In this document: positions 43,806-55,865 of the stretch, in pieces
Numbering within the stretch: the first letter of the stretch is position 1
How the letters are laid out: every line of letters begins with the position of its first letter
Source: Anastrepha obliqua
Taxonomy: Eukaryota; Arthropoda; Insecta; Diptera; Tephritidae
Direction of reading: 5' to 3'
DNA length: 64,000 nt
Assembly: GCF_027943255.1 (NCBI RefSeq)
Contig: NC_072895.1
Span: 82,214,001 to 82,278,000, forward strand
Made by a program: the position numbers and the translations under genes
Notes under the pieces: generated by a model
Told to the model about the DNA's origin: nothing
Databases searched by the model: none
What the model saw: the letters and a program-made list of their open reading frames with translations, nothing else

Positions 43806-44895
43806 ATTCAGAACAGCTTCAAAAAGAAATTCACCGTCATAAAAAATTGGACTAAGATCATGTGTCATAACCCAATCATCGGACATGCTGTTGTGTAGTG
43901 TAATCTATTTGAGTTGTACTGTAATTGATGAAGAAATAAATAAATAAAAATAAATTAGTATTATATAAATAATACCAAAAATGGCAGCTGTAATCTATTC
44001 AAGATCGCCTATCGAAAACCCCTGCACTTGATTACATAAAATGCATTAGTTGAATGAGTTAAAGAGTATCAGCTTCCGTATATAAAAAAATTGGCTACCC
44101 TAATGAACTCTTCAATGCACTCACAAACTTCACAGCTTTTTGCATACCTAACTAACAACCACTCCTGAAATTCATCAGATATACCGGTTAGCTCGGCAAG
44201 GGGTGACTAACAAGCTACACTCTCGTTTTACACTGGCCCCCAATTTTTGGCCTAAGTGAGCGGTTTTTTCGGCAGCAGCCACGGCAACTTTACCTTATAG
44301 TATAAATACAGCTTTTACTCGGTAAAATTTTGTGCTTTCACTTTCTTCGTCAGCGGTTTTGAAGTTAGTTCTGTGGTTAGTTGACCACTGGTGTTTTTGT
44401 TGATTTGGTTGCCTCAATCGTTGGCTATTTTGACTACTGCCGCACACTTGGCATCCAGTGCCATATTTTCCCTCTGCTACATTCGAAAATAAGGGTTGGC
44501 GCACATTTACACAAATGTGCCGAACAACTGAGAAGAGTTTGTGCATCAATTTGGTTTACAGTGATACATATAAGTATATGTATGTATATTAGGGCAGGTC
44601 TGTTTGTTTGGAGCGTTTTTTTCGGCAGCGTACCTGACATATTCGGGTTCGACATAAAATTCTAAGGAAAAGTTCATTAGAGCATTGCTCTGAAATCAAT
44701 TTCGGGGCACCCCAAACTCGCCCAAACGAAGCTTTAATTAATACGAAAATAGAGAGAGAGTTAACTCTGAACAACAAATGAAAGCAGAAAAAGGTACCTT
44801 CTGTTGAATTGGTTTTCCAGAGATAGGGCGCATTTGGACGAGAATCAAAATCTGCCCTTTATGTACCAATTGACAAGAAACTAATGGGAAGAAGA
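43806..44895. other. Non-coding sequence, possible small repeats
   Basis: No gene. TTAGGGCAGGTCTG at 44589 and TCTGCCCTTTA near 44852 could be ends of a small element adjoining the palindromic repeat, but the match is short. Confidence 0.4.
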
Positions 44896-45299
44896 TTTAA
44901 AAATCGCTCATTACTCTGTGAAAATCGTATTCTAGGGATCAAAATAAGAAACTTTGCCGAAGGAACCATACCTCTAAAACGAATTCTGATGTCCCCCAAT
45001 TTGGGTGGAATGAAAAATCCCATTTTGACCCATTTAGAGTGCTCCAATCGAGCCCAAATATATGACCGACCCCCACTAACTTTGGACGGCCGATCCACCC
45101 ATGCCAGTGGCACACCCCCTGGAACTCCGCTGGGGTGTTCAACATACAATCATTTCAAAATATCACCATTTTTGGCCTTTACATGAGAAAAGAAACTAAA
45201 AAGTTCGACCCAAATTGGGGGACATCAGAATTCGTTTTAGAGGTAGGGTTCCTTCGGAAAAGTTTCTTATTTTGATCCCTAGAATATGATTTTCACAGA
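44896..45299. repeat. Palindromic (foldback) repeat element, copy 2
   Basis: The same family as 29731-30174, in the opposite orientation. Arms at 44896-45010 and 45195-45299 are inverted copies, and the central asymmetric part (GGACGGCCGATCCACCCATG near 45085) is the reverse complement of the centre of copy 1. The outermost GGGTCGATT ends are missing or replaced. Identity to copy 1 looks high by eye, implying fairly recent spread. Confidence 0.85.
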
Positions 45300-45419
45300 T
45301 CTTCCACTATACAGCAAATAGAACTCGAAGAAATGCCGTGTCTCAAAGCATTTTGAAAGTTAGACGGATCGAAAACCGAGATATGTAGTTGTTATTACGT
45401 TGTTAATTGTAAATAAAGT

Positions 45420-46600
45420 TGCTGCTGTTCGTCTTACAAAATCTTTTTTTTAATTTTTTTTAAATTGTTGTGTAAATTTTATTGTCTTAAAATTTATTTG
45501 TCTTAAAATTTATGATTAGAAAAAAATTAAAAAAATAAATTAAAAGCTTTTATTTTAATTATCAAATAAACTAGAACTTGTAAAAAGCGTTTAAAAATTA
45601 AATTTTTCATATCACAAACAAATAATTAAAAATAAATAAAACAAATAAAAAATTTTAAATTAAATAAAAAAAGTTAAAATGTAAAAACGGTTAAAAATTA
45701 AATTTTACTTTTGAAAAAAAAAAATTTTTAATTAAATTTAAGTTTGAAAAAAAAATTTAAAAATTTTAAATCTTTTTTTAAATGCAAAATAAACTAAAAC
45801 CTGTAAAACACGGTTAAAAATTAAATTTTACATTTAATTTAAATTTCAAAACTAAAATTTTTTTATTTGTGTTTTCAAATGTAAAATTTTATTTTTAACC
45901 GTTTTTTTTAATTTAAAAATGAAAAAAATTTTTTAAATTTTCTTTTCAAATGTTTGTTGTGTAAATTTTATCTTAAAATTTATGACTAGAAAAAAATTTA
46001 AAAATAAAATTAAAAGTATTTTTTTTTAATTATCAAATCAAACTAGAACTTGTAAAAAGCGCTTAAAAATTAAATTTTGTATACGAAAAACAAATAATTA
46101 AAAATAAATAAAACAAATAAACAATTTAAAATTAAATAAAAAAAGTTTAAACTTAAAAAGGGTTAAAAATTAAATTTTACTTTTGAAAAAAAATTTAAGA
46201 ACTAAATTTTATTTATTTTATTTATTTATTTATTTATACAAATAGTACATAGTAAGACTAAGGTCTTTTAATTGTACTTCAACAATATTATAAAAAAAAC
46301 TGGAATGTTTTTAACATACAAGTTTCTTAATCTATATTTTAATCTATATTTTAATTTGAAAAAAATATTTAAAAATTTTAAATCTTTTTTTAAATGCAAA
46401 ATAAACTAAAACCTGTGAAACACAGTTAAAACTTAAATTTTACATTTAATTTAAATTTCAAAACTTAAATTCTTTTATTTTTGTTTTCAAATGTAAAATT
46501 TTATTTTTAACCGTTTTTTTTTAATTTAAAAATTAAAAAAATTTTTTTTAATTTTGTTTTCAAATGTTATTTTTTAACAATTTTTTTAAATTTTAGTTTC
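45420..46600. repeat. Extremely AT-rich block made of two long direct repeats
   Basis: A unit of about 490 bp starting TTGTTGTGTAAATTTTATTG (45464) recurs from about 45955 with the same landmarks: ACTAGAACTTGTAAAAAGCG, then AAATAATTAAAAATAAATAA, and later a segment containing AAACTAAAACCTGT. The second copy carries an extra piece of about 130 bp near 46205-46340, beginning with TTTATTTATTTA and followed by TACAAATAGTACATAGTAAG. That piece looks like a separate insertion. The block is over 85 percent A+T by eye and non-coding. Confidence 0.75.
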
Positions 46601-46739
46601 ATTTGCATTTACCAAAAGAATTCCGTAGATAAATATCCGGGTCCGCCATATAACTTTACGGAATTAAAAATGCTATAAAAAAGAAACTACTCAATATTTT
46701 TCCAAACAGTTTTTTATTTTGAAGTATATTACAATCCTT

Positions 46740-47280
46740 CCGGTTAATGATGGAATACAACTTCATTCATATGGCTGCCTCGGCTAGCCATGCACCATCC
46801 CATACGATCGGTCCAATTTTTCAACACATTTTCGATTGTATGCGGCTGTATTTCAGCTATGACATCGCGTATGTTGATCTTCAATGCATCAATTGTTGCT
46901 GGTTTGTTGGCATAACACTGGTCTTTGACTGGTCTCGGAACAAAAATTCGTTCAACATGGCCCGGTAACGCTCTCCATTGACGGTTGCGGCCACTCCTCG
47001 CTCATTTTCGAAGAAAAATGGACCAATGATGCCTCTCGACCAAAATCCGCACCAAACAGTGACTCGTTGTGTGGGTTTTCTGAGCCCCAAATGCGGCAAT
47101 TTTGCTTGTTAACATACCCGCCGAGATGGAAATGAGCTTCATCCGAAAAGATGATTTTTCGGTAAAAGTCTTCTTCTTCTTCAAGTACACATTCGTACAC
47201 ATTCTGCAACATTACCATGATTTTCAAAGTAATGTCGCAATATTTCCCAGCGTTCTTTGAGCGTATACACAACCATTTGC
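46740..47280 (-). pseudogene. DD41D transposase relic
   Basis: On the minus strand, FYRKIIFSDEAHFHLGGYVN (first Asp, about 47155) is followed by NCRIWGSENPH, RVTVWCGFWSRGIIGPFFFE and VNGERYRAMLNEFLF. A deletion removes the second and third catalytic motifs, and the C-terminus appears as IGPIVWDGAWLAE-type sequence near 46790. Upstream the N-terminal domain is missing. Confidence 0.75.
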
Positions 47281-47735
47281 GTTCAGTGGAAGAATAAAAC
47301 TAATTTTCTGTCAAATCAGATGACAGCTAAGTGTTACCATTCTTCAAATAATACCTAGTTCAAATCCGTAACGATAGATGGCGGGCCCTGTACAAGTCGC
47401 ATTTATTACTAATCTAATACTCTACAACACGTAACTAGCAAAATGGTAAAAAATCGCAGATATCAATTTTCACCGTTACTTTGCTTTTAGTCTTACAAAT
47501 TTGCATTATAATTAGGATTAACTCGAATTATTTTGGTGGTTCCTTGGATTACGAATTATCGAGATTCCATTTTCTTTGTAGCGCCACCCAGCGGAGCTTT
47601 AAATATAAATTTAATATCTAAAACAAGTTGTTCGTGCCAAAACTATTTAAAAAAAATAGAATTGTGAATCTTCAAATCCATTTTGCATTATTTAATATTG
47701 TTGTTATTGCTAGTATTATCGTTGTCGTTGTTATT
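47281..47735. other. Unassigned AT-rich sequence
   Basis: No element or gene recognised; GTT/GTTATT repeats appear from 47690. Confidence 0.4.
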
Positions 47736-47739
47736 ATTA

Positions 47740-47895
47740 TTATGTTTTCTGCTTTTGTTGTTCCTGTTGTTGTTGTATCAGCATAAGCATTCCCCATAAA
47801 TGTGTGGGGAATGCTGCTGGAGCGACAGTCTTTGGCCAGTTATAAGTCCGGGCCGTGCCGGTAACGTAAAGCCCATTGTCGTGGGAACGATAGAA
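47740..47895 (-). repeat. Dispersed repeat with (CAA)n tail, copy 1
   Basis: On the minus strand it runs from CGTTCCCACGACAATGGGC through GTTACCGGCACGGCCCGGAC, AGCATTCCCCACACATTTAT and TGCTGATACAACAACAACAG. The copy at 62382-62522 matches along its length, with a shared hairpin ATTCCCCATA...TGGGGAATG. A unit of about 130 bp ending in CAA repeats suggests a SINE or the 3' tail of a LINE. Confidence 0.75.
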
Positions 47896-48655
47896 CGACG
47901 ATTAGGGGTGCTTGAAATTGACTTTAGAGCTATCTTTTTATGAACTTGTTTTCTTAGAATTTCATGTAGAATTCGAAAATGCTTAAAACCTTGCCGAAGG
48001 AAATGTATACGCCCTAATGTAGTTATTCTACTGTGGTTTTTCTTTTTATTATTCTTTACTAACCACATACATATTTGTTTTGAAAGTGAGCGTCTCAGCT
48101 GAAAGTGAATTTAGTTTTACCTACTTATGAAAGCTTGAATAAATATATTTTTATGTGCTTAGAAAAAATCTCGGACTTTTCAAAACCACAGAAATGTTAT
48201 GGGGATAAAAAGAAATTAAACTGGTACTTGGATATTTTACGAGTAATGCTATCTGGCTTTTTTCAGAAGCTTTTGGAGAGGAATCAGGTTGATTTCCTGT
48301 TGGTTTCCTTTCTGGTTGCTTGCAGTGCGTAGTTGTTGCTCGTATGTAGCATCAGCTGTAAGTTGTGGAGTGAAACAAAGTTCAAGTAAATTATTAAATT
48401 TATTTGAAGACTCCGTAATGCTGGAAAGAATCGTATTAAACGCAGACATTTTGAACGAGACCAGCAACTAGCATAAAAAAGGAGGTCATGTTTATAGATT
48501 TTGAGCAGGGGAAAATAAAATTCGCTTGAATTTTTAAAACTAAGTTTTCAATTTCATAAATTGACAAAGTATAAAGTGATCAGATAGCCATGATTGTGGA
48601 TATAGCCAAATAGCCATGCAAAATTTGAAGTTTCTGAAAAAATGGGCCATCCTAG
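47896..48655. other. Unassigned sequence
   Basis: No recognised motif. A minus-strand frame (48249-48467) is Gln/Leu-rich but unidentifiable. Confidence 0.4.
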
Positions 48656-48656
48656 G

Positions 48657-48671
48657 ACATACATACATACA

Positions 48672-48702
<31 letters not shown>
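48657..48702. repeat. (CATA)n microsatellite
   Basis: About eleven consecutive CATA units. Confidence 0.95.
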
Positions 48703-49729
48703 GTATCTACGTGCTCCCACATCACCACAGCATTAGTGTTATAAAATAATTTGGTCGTGAATGACACAACATTCATCCCTGGTGGGTTTACCGGTAACGG
48801 CAACAACAACATGACTGACAGTTGCATAGTCAATGCCATTGATAATGTCTTAATAAGCTTAAAAGACTTAGCAACACATGTAGCACACAAATACGTGGAT
48901 ATCTGAGGAATCAATGGAAGGCTGCTGAAAGAAAATGGAATATTAACAACACACACCACACACACACATACATGTGCATGTATTGGCTGCCGATGTAAGT
49001 ATTTAGCGATGTTTGAAGAAACTGTTTTGGGAGGCCACATTAATAGGCGCTTTCTAGGCTAATAACTCAAGGGATCACACACACACATACACACCCACAC
49101 CAATGTACACCACAAACAAAAAGGTCATAAGCTTATAAAAGCGGATTTTGTATATGTTTGCTTGTATTTGCTGGTGTATTGGCAGATACCAATCAGGATG
49201 TGTGCCTCTAGTGGTGTGAGTACTCGATTTCCTGTAAGCTTTTTAATCAATATTGTAACTGATAATAAGCCCCATACCGACTAGAGGAGTTCAAATCAGG
49301 TACTGTCGGCAAAGGGGAAGCTGTTTTTGGGGAAAACAGGATGTGATACCAAGCCATGCGATGTGCGGCAAGCAGGCATCAGTGTTAATTACCTCAGAGA
49401 ATATTAAGAACTTTGATTATATTATAAAAAACACGAGCGTGTAAAATATTTTGCAATGGGTACACTCACATGTATATGTATAAGTATGTGTATGTAAGTT
49501 CATTGAATTTAAGATAGTGCGTTTTTAAGAATTTAATGCTTAGGGAATACAGAAGCTGGCGATTTTCAAAAAATAGCTACTTTATTTCTGGCGAATTTTA
49601 TAATTGAGTGTAGACAGTAAAGAAAATTAACAAACCTTTGTGTAAATGGATGTACGTGCACTATTTGTTTTATATTATATTATTAGCTTTCCACTCAATT
49701 GCGACATTAAAGCGCTTGGAATAGAATTA
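48703..49729. other. Non-coding host-like sequence
   Basis: Contains CACACA runs (48950-48972 and 49076-49100). No coding motif was recognised before the LINE. Confidence 0.5.
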
Positions 49730-51858
49730 TATACCAATATCCCTCCTTCCCTGTATGTCTAAAACTTTAGAGAAAATACTTTCTACCCGAATTATGTGGT
49801 ACGCCAAAGCAAAGGGACTTATAAACCCCCACCAATTCGGCTTTCAGAAAGGGTTGGGAGTTATGGACCCCCTACTCTACTTCGAACATTTCGCTTCTTC
49901 AGCCATGCCTGCTCGAAACCACACATCCGTATTGAGCTTGGACCTCGAAAAAGCATTTGATAGGATAGGAGTACATTTAGTTCTTGATGAGCTAAAATGT
50001 TGGAAGATTGGTACCAAAATATACAACATTGTTAAATCTTTTTTATCAAATCGGAAGTTTGTTGTTTACGCAAATAAGCACAAATCTCAAATATACAATC
50101 TTCATAATGGGATACCTCAAGGCTCACCACTTTCTGTAACTCTCTTCACAATAGCCTTCAACAAAGTGAGCTCCATAATCTCTTCTAATCCAGATGATGT
50201 TTTAGTTTTCACTAAAATAAAAGACCTGAATAAAGTCAAAAATGTATTCGTAAAAATTTTAAGTGATATCAACGTATGGTCTGAAAGTTCTGGCGCCAAT
50301 ATTTCAGCAAATAAATGCTCCACATTCCATATATGTCGTAAACATAATTGCTCCTTTCTCTACATATCCTTTTCTAACATCCAAATTCCCCATTGTAACA
50401 CCTTAAATATATTAGGTCTAATATTTGATAAAAATCTAACATACAAAGAACACTGTAAATCGGTTAGATTAAGCTTATTCTCTAGATTAAACATTATAAA
50501 ATTTGTATCTTCTATCTACGAATTCACTTGTAAATATTGCAAAAGCCCTTTTGTTATCAAAAATCGATTATGGACTCCCGATATATGGACACTGCGCCAA
50601 GATCCACATCAAACTACTCCATGCACCGTACCACATCGCAGCTAAAAGAAGTATTCGAGCTTTCCCAACCTCACCAACAAAAGTAGTACTTGCAGAGGCC
50701 GGATTGCCTGATATTTCTTCCAGAATTGCACGTAATACTATGATGCTAATTCCTAAGTTGTTTCACGCCCGAAACGACTTATTGCTTACACGAGTTAAGA
50801 CCGTCATTGAAACACTAATCACAACGAACAAACCTTCCCCCATAATGCGTTGCTTAACCCTATCGAAACGGCTCTATATCATATCAACTCCGTCATTGGT
50901 TGAAACAGCAATATTTCCGACTTGCTCCTCGCTTATACGATCACTTATTAATGTATCACAAAAACAAACCAAAGACTCTACCAGCAATAGTGAATACCAA
51001 TACTTACACAATGCCGCCCTTGAGCCTTTCAAACGTGATTGGGAGATAATATATACGGAAGGATCGAAATTTGGTGCCGCCATTGCTGTATACTCCTTGC
51101 CCTCGTACTCGTATTGCTCGGTATTTACAGTCGAAGCCGCTGCTTTACTTGAAGCAGTACTTTTTGCCTCTCCCTATGGAAGGAAAACTATAATTTGTAC
51201 CGATAGTAAATTCGCCATCGAAGCTGTTTTCAACCAATTAAACGATACGCCAATGATCATGAAAATTCGCAACCTTCTATTTCAGTACACCAATCAAATT
51301 CAGATAATGAGGGTGCCCGCCCACGTAGGTATACATGGTAATGAAATGGCGGATAAAAGAGCAAACGAAGCCAATAGAGAACCTCTGCATATGGCTGACT
51401 ACCTTACCGAAAAAGATATACGCACACTTGTAAATAAGCATCTAAGAGAAACGTTTTCAAGTGAATGGCGCAGCTTTAGCCATTACTACAAAGACCATAA
51501 TCCCACTGGCGGAAAACCTACTTACCCCACAATCTCAGCGTGTAGGAAGATAACAGTATTCGCGCGTCTCAGGATTCGTCATACACTCGCAACTCACGTT
51601 CATCTCTTGAATGGCATCTCCCATACAGTTATAATGTCTGTTTCTAAATATTTTTATTTGCCAGAAATGTTAATATTTTCTTCTTTAGTTATAAATTCTC
51701 TTAACTCATATTAAACAATATCTATATAGTTATATTATAATAAATATAAATTAATTTTTACTTAAGCCGAAGGTCCTGGCAGTCAGTGCTTTAGTATTTA
51801 AGTGGAATAATTATTTAAAATTGTTTTTCTTTTAAATAAATAAATAAAAAATAAAAAA
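49730..51858 (+). mobile_element. I-like non-LTR retrotransposon, 5'-truncated
   Basis: It begins mid-RT at PISLLPCMSKTLEKIL (about 49735). It runs through RNase H and a short 3' UTR to an AAATAAATAAATAAAAAATA-type tail at 51835-51858. The absence of ORF1 and endonuclease indicates 5' truncation. It abuts the TTAA-type sequences at 52.1 kb. Confidence 0.85.
49735..51714 (+). pseudogene. I-like ORF2: RT and RNase H, catalytically damaged
   Basis: RT motifs run in order: INPHQFGFQKGLGVMDPLLY, VLSLDLEKAFDRIG, NGIPQGSPLSVTLFTIAFNK. The catalytic box, which should read YADD, is NPDDVLVF after a small deletion (about 50190). A frameshift near 50530 moves to the frame 50503-51714, with LLLSKIDYGLPIYGHCAKIH. 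RNase H follows: IYTEGSKFGAAIA (the first Asp is Glu), EAAALLEAVLF, ICTDSKFAIEAVF and RVPAHVGIHGNEMADKRANE. The end after HVHLLNGIS is not family-like, suggesting a 3' deletion. Both enzymes look inactive. Confidence 0.85.
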
Positions 51859-52172
51859 CCTTTCTCGATGTAAAGGACAGATCGATCTTCACGTCCAGAT
51901 GTCAGTGATTTGTTTTTATTTAGAATGAGCTTTTACAATTCGGAGATTTGTACATGAAACTTACCATCGACAATTCGCCACTCCATCATTATGGGTTTCA
52001 TATTGAATGGTATAATGGTCGACCTAGTTAATGGGCTATAGAAGCTACTATACAATATTGGGAATTTCCGCATGAAAATTTCGCAGTACGTTCTTAAGGT
52101 ATGTACTACACTTTTGAAATATCGAAAAAACAAAAAATCGATTTTTTGAATTTTCTAGACCACCGGGTCCCC
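51859..52172. other. Unassigned sequence ending in a TTAA-MITE-like terminus
   Basis: The last about 45 bp (AATCGATTTTTTGAATTTTC then TAGACCACCGGGTCCCC, directly before TTAA) parallel the right end of the MITE at 35193-35913. This may be the edge of a third TTAA MITE. No matching left end was found. Confidence 0.4.
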
Positions 52173-52176
52173 TTAA

Positions 52177-54266
52177 CCCTTTCAGACCTTTTGGGACACA
52201 TACGCCCCAGCAAAAGTTTTCTTATAACTATAGTCTAAATTTTCTTTTAAAACTCATTGAAAACTGTCCCGTCTGGTATAGTGAGGTTCAGGTAACGGTT
52301 CTGCGTTTTTTTTTATGCTAAAATAGTAAATAGATGCCGCTCAGTTTGCTTCTAAACGTGACTGTGCTTGAATCAATTTCTATTTTCTTGTTCATATTCG
52401 ATTTTTTCAGTGAAAATAAATGTAAAAAATAGTAGATTTTACTAAAACTAAGTTCGAATTGGATCACCGTAATTGGGTAAGTTAATTCATGTAGTATTAT
52501 TTTAGTTTCTAAGTCTTGTTTCGATTATTTTTATTTATGGGATCTATGTGTCCCGTTAGGTTTATTTATTGGTATAAATATGCCCCGTTTAGAGCTTGTC
52601 GACATTCTCTAACATTTCCAAATTTTTAACATATTTAATCATAAACCTGTTTTGATTTAGAAAAACCTTGAAATATGACGAGAAAATTAAATGAAGAGGA
52701 GTTATTGGCCCAGCTAATGGGCGGCCTTGGTGACCTTGGTGACGTCGATTTTTCAGACGGCAGTGACGATAATTACGAGCCCTCTGAAGAGGAAAGCTTC
52801 TACTTCTTTTGAAAATGATTAGTCGTAATCAACGGAAAGTGGTGAAAACAATTATGTGTCGACATTTGAAAACGTTACGGTTTGGTAATACCTGATGAAA
52901 ATTTCCAATCACGAAAGACTGTTCAAGCTCAACGAACCCCCATCATTTCTTCTCATATCGGATAATCTGACTCAGTAATACAAATTTTCGTTAAAACATT
53001 TCCTAGAAGCTTGCTTATTTACATAACACAGTGCACAAACCAGCGACTCGAGCTATTGCGTAAATCTCCGAAGTATCGTTCTTTGAAGCCTACCGATATC
53101 GGTGAAATCCAAGTTTTTATCGGGTGTACACTTATCATGTCATATATGCGTCTACCTGACATGAGACACTACGGGTTGAAGCATAAAGCAATGGGAAACG
53201 TTTCTTAACTATTTCTTCGAAAATGTATTTCTCGTCTCCGGAAAAACCTGTTGGTGCAAGCAAAACTTATTATGTAGATGATATGGTAAAATGTGTGAAA
53301 AGCCGGTTCCAACAGCTCGCGCCGACGGCCCTTATCAAAGCATTCACGAATCAATGACAAAATTCAAAGGGCGTTCATCACTGAAGCAGCATATGCCACT
53401 GTAACCATCAAAGAGAGGTATAAGAATGTGGATGCGTTGCGATTCCCAGACAGGATATTGACTTTAACATATACTGTGGAAAAGAAGAAGGGCCTACTAT
53501 TGGAACGCTAGGTGAACGAGTAGTTAAAACCTTGGTAAGCACAATACGAGAACCAGATGTCACATTATGTTTTGATCGCTTTTTTACAAGCGTTAACCTT
53601 GTAGAAAGTTTGGCCTTTCCTGCGCTTAGAACTTGTATGGCAAATAGGAAAAATTTTCCAAAGATAACACAAAAATTGAAAAAAAGAGGAAGCGGTGTTC
53701 AGGAGCAGCAACTCTGGACCAATGCACACGAAATGGCTGGATACAAAAGAAGTTATCTTCCTAAGCAACTGCCACGATGATGAAATGACAACCATAGGAA
53801 AAAAGCAGAGGGATGGTCAAATAATACCTACAGCATGTCCTAAGATGATACAGTTTTATCGCGAAATTATGGGAGACAAAAATGTTGAAAGGCGTACTAA
53901 AACAATATGTGAAGAATGTGAATGTTTCGCTTCTTATCATTAGCGTTGATTGCTATAATATCTGAATGAAATATAATTTCACTTAATTTTTGTTCAAAAT
54001 AAATTAAATACATTACTTTAGTTGATACGAATTATCCAACTTATTATTTGGTATTTATTTATTAGTATGATATAGAGACCTAATGGGACTTAAAGGTCCC
54101 GCTCAAAAGACCTATTGGGACACGTATATCCCCCCCCCCCCCCTAGAGTCCCTGGAGGTGGTGGTGGACTTCCATTTCAGATTTTCTAATTTCAGGGCAT
54201 GTACTGAAGCTAGATATATCACTAAACTCGAAATGTTCTCGCTGGTTGTTTTCCGGTCCGAAAGGG
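52177..54266 (+). mobile_element. piggyBac-like transposon with both ends and TTAA duplication
   Basis: CCCTTTCAGACC at the left and its inverse GGTCCGAAAGGG at the right (one mismatch) are directly flanked by TTAA (52173-52176 and 54267-54270). The 2.09-kb element encloses a degraded piggyBac transposase. Subterminal GACCTTTTGGGACACATA near the left recurs in the same direction near 54107-54125. It lies beside a Jockey RT fragment on its right. Confidence 0.88.
52676..53943 (+). pseudogene. piggyBac-like transposase, many breaks
   Basis: It starts MTRKLNEEELLAQLMGGLGD at 52676 with an acidic N-terminus (DVDFSDGSDDNYEPSEEE). Stops follow. Recognisable segments are SLKPTDIGEIQVFIGCTLIM with MSYMRLPDMRHY (about 53100), LTYTVEKKKG, VTLCFDRFFTSVNLVESL (catalytic Asp, about 53570), EVIFLSNCHDD and RRTKTICEECECFASYH near the stop at 53943. 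Frameshifts separate nearly every block. This divergent piggyBac group (PGBD-like) differs from the element at 20-22 kb. Confidence 0.8.
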
Positions 54267-54270
54267 TTAA

Positions 54271-54690
54271 GATGTTTTCACGTACAAGTATTCCTTCATG
54301 GACAGTTTTTATGTTAAGGTCTCGATGGATATTATCATTTGGTATATACCATTCTGCTTTTGATATTATACGAAGTATATAATATTGCGTTTGTTGTTTA
54401 AATTTTATATTTGCACTGCTGGCAGTTCCCCAAAGCTCTGAACCATATTTTCATATTAGCCAAACACACAAAAAGAGTGTACGCACCAATTATATATGTA
54501 TATAGGTATAGTGTATGTGACGTGGACGATTTTATTATATCTTCATTTATTTTAATTCTCCACTTCTCGAACCATTGAAGGGTATGGTTAACTAATTCCC
54601 AAAAAGTATAAGCAGCCATCCTTGGATCTGTGTCTCATGCTAGCAATGCAGTTTCGTCTGCAAATGTTCCTACACCGTTGCCGGTGTAGG
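54271..54690 (-). pseudogene. Jockey-type RT fragment interrupted by a SINE tail
   Basis: Minus strand. GTFADETALLA (normally FADDTAxLA; the second Asp is Glu) near 54650 is followed by DPRMAAYTFWELVNHTLQWF and EKWRIKINED. After a deletion and a short SINE-like piece it resumes as LWGTASSANIKF-type sequence, with IHRDLNIKTVHEGILVRENI near 54300. It ends at the TTAA of the piggyBac insertion. Confidence 0.7.
54456..54505 (+). repeat. SINE 3'-end fragment
   Basis: AGCCAAACACACAAAAAGAG then TGTACGCACCAATTATATAT matches the 3' end of the tRNA-derived SINE family. It lies inside the Jockey fragment. Confidence 0.7.
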
Positions 54691-55861
54691 TTAATTGGAA
54701 TCTAAATTTATTTTGAAAATGCAGATCCCCACCGGTCCTTTCATAACAATGCATATAGTTTTCATTCACTCATTCATACATTCTTTCATTTTTGTAATGT
54801 TTCGCTGATTCGCGCCTTCATGACAAATCACTTCGGACTGCTCTTGTCACTTGCAGGATGCCATAAAAGTTGAAAAGTCTATTTTTTTATGCATCACACA
54901 GATACATATATATAATTTTTTATTTCCAAATTACTGTCTGCAGCGCATTTCTATAGTGATTCAATTGAACTTTTCATATTTATCATGCTGACAGCCTCCG
55001 CCAGGGGAACACGAACGAGTGAGCATGAAACTTTTTGTAATTACTTCTACTTGATATTATATAATACATACCTACATATACATATGTATATATGTAGCTG
55101 TGTGAGCAAGTTTGTATGCGTGCACAAGTGACAGACATGCATGTAAATTCTTCTTCATCCAACTGGCTGTCTATCTACGAGTACTCGTATCTGCCTGGCT
55201 GTCTGTTTACTCCTTTGTGTGCGTGTGCAAATAAAGTAGATGATGTCAGATCACTTCACATAAAATATTTTATTATAGAATGACTCGAGAGACCGAACAG
55301 CTGAGTTGAATCGGGATAAGCATGGAAAAGTATGAATACAATGGGCGAACGGGGCGTGTGAAATAATCAGACGATCACACAATGAAATTCATTCAAATTC
55401 AGCACAATTTACTATAAATGGAAATTGTGGCAATCGGCCGAAGGGCGCACTGTGCGTGCGATAAATAAGGATGAAGGAAAATATTTACAGAAACGTCCTA
55501 CATGCATACACACATACAATAGCTTCTGTTATATTATATAAATACTTAAGTTCATAAAAAGCCTTGAGTGTGTTTGTGTGCATGTAGGTCAACCACTCGC
55601 TGTGCTGCACATACACACACTCATATCTTCATCCATATATTTGTGAAAAGTTTATAATGACACTGGCAGTGGCAACGGCAATGTCACAACAACAGTGCAA
55701 ACAATGCTTGAGTACGTAAGCAGCAGTAGCCGCAGCAGCAGCAAGTCAAGTGACATTCAACGTGTCGATGCACATACACGCACTTATAAGTGTGCATGTA
55801 TAGATGTCAGAAGTCTCAGCACCCTTGCAATATACTTTATTTAATATGAGCGTTTAACGCA
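54691..55861. other. Non-coding host-like sequence
   Basis: Contains CACACA/TGTGTG runs, TATATA runs (55075-55096) and a GCAGCAGCA stretch (55715-55745). No coding motif identified. Confidence 0.5.
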
Positions 55862-55865
55862 TTAA

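Noticed and set aside
44859..45186. About 100-codon frames on both strands
   Set aside because: Both strands of the palindromic repeat are open because the arms mirror each other. There is no protein motif.
48657..48702. CRISPR-like regular repeats
   Set aside because: A simple CATA microsatellite without spacers, in a eukaryotic context.
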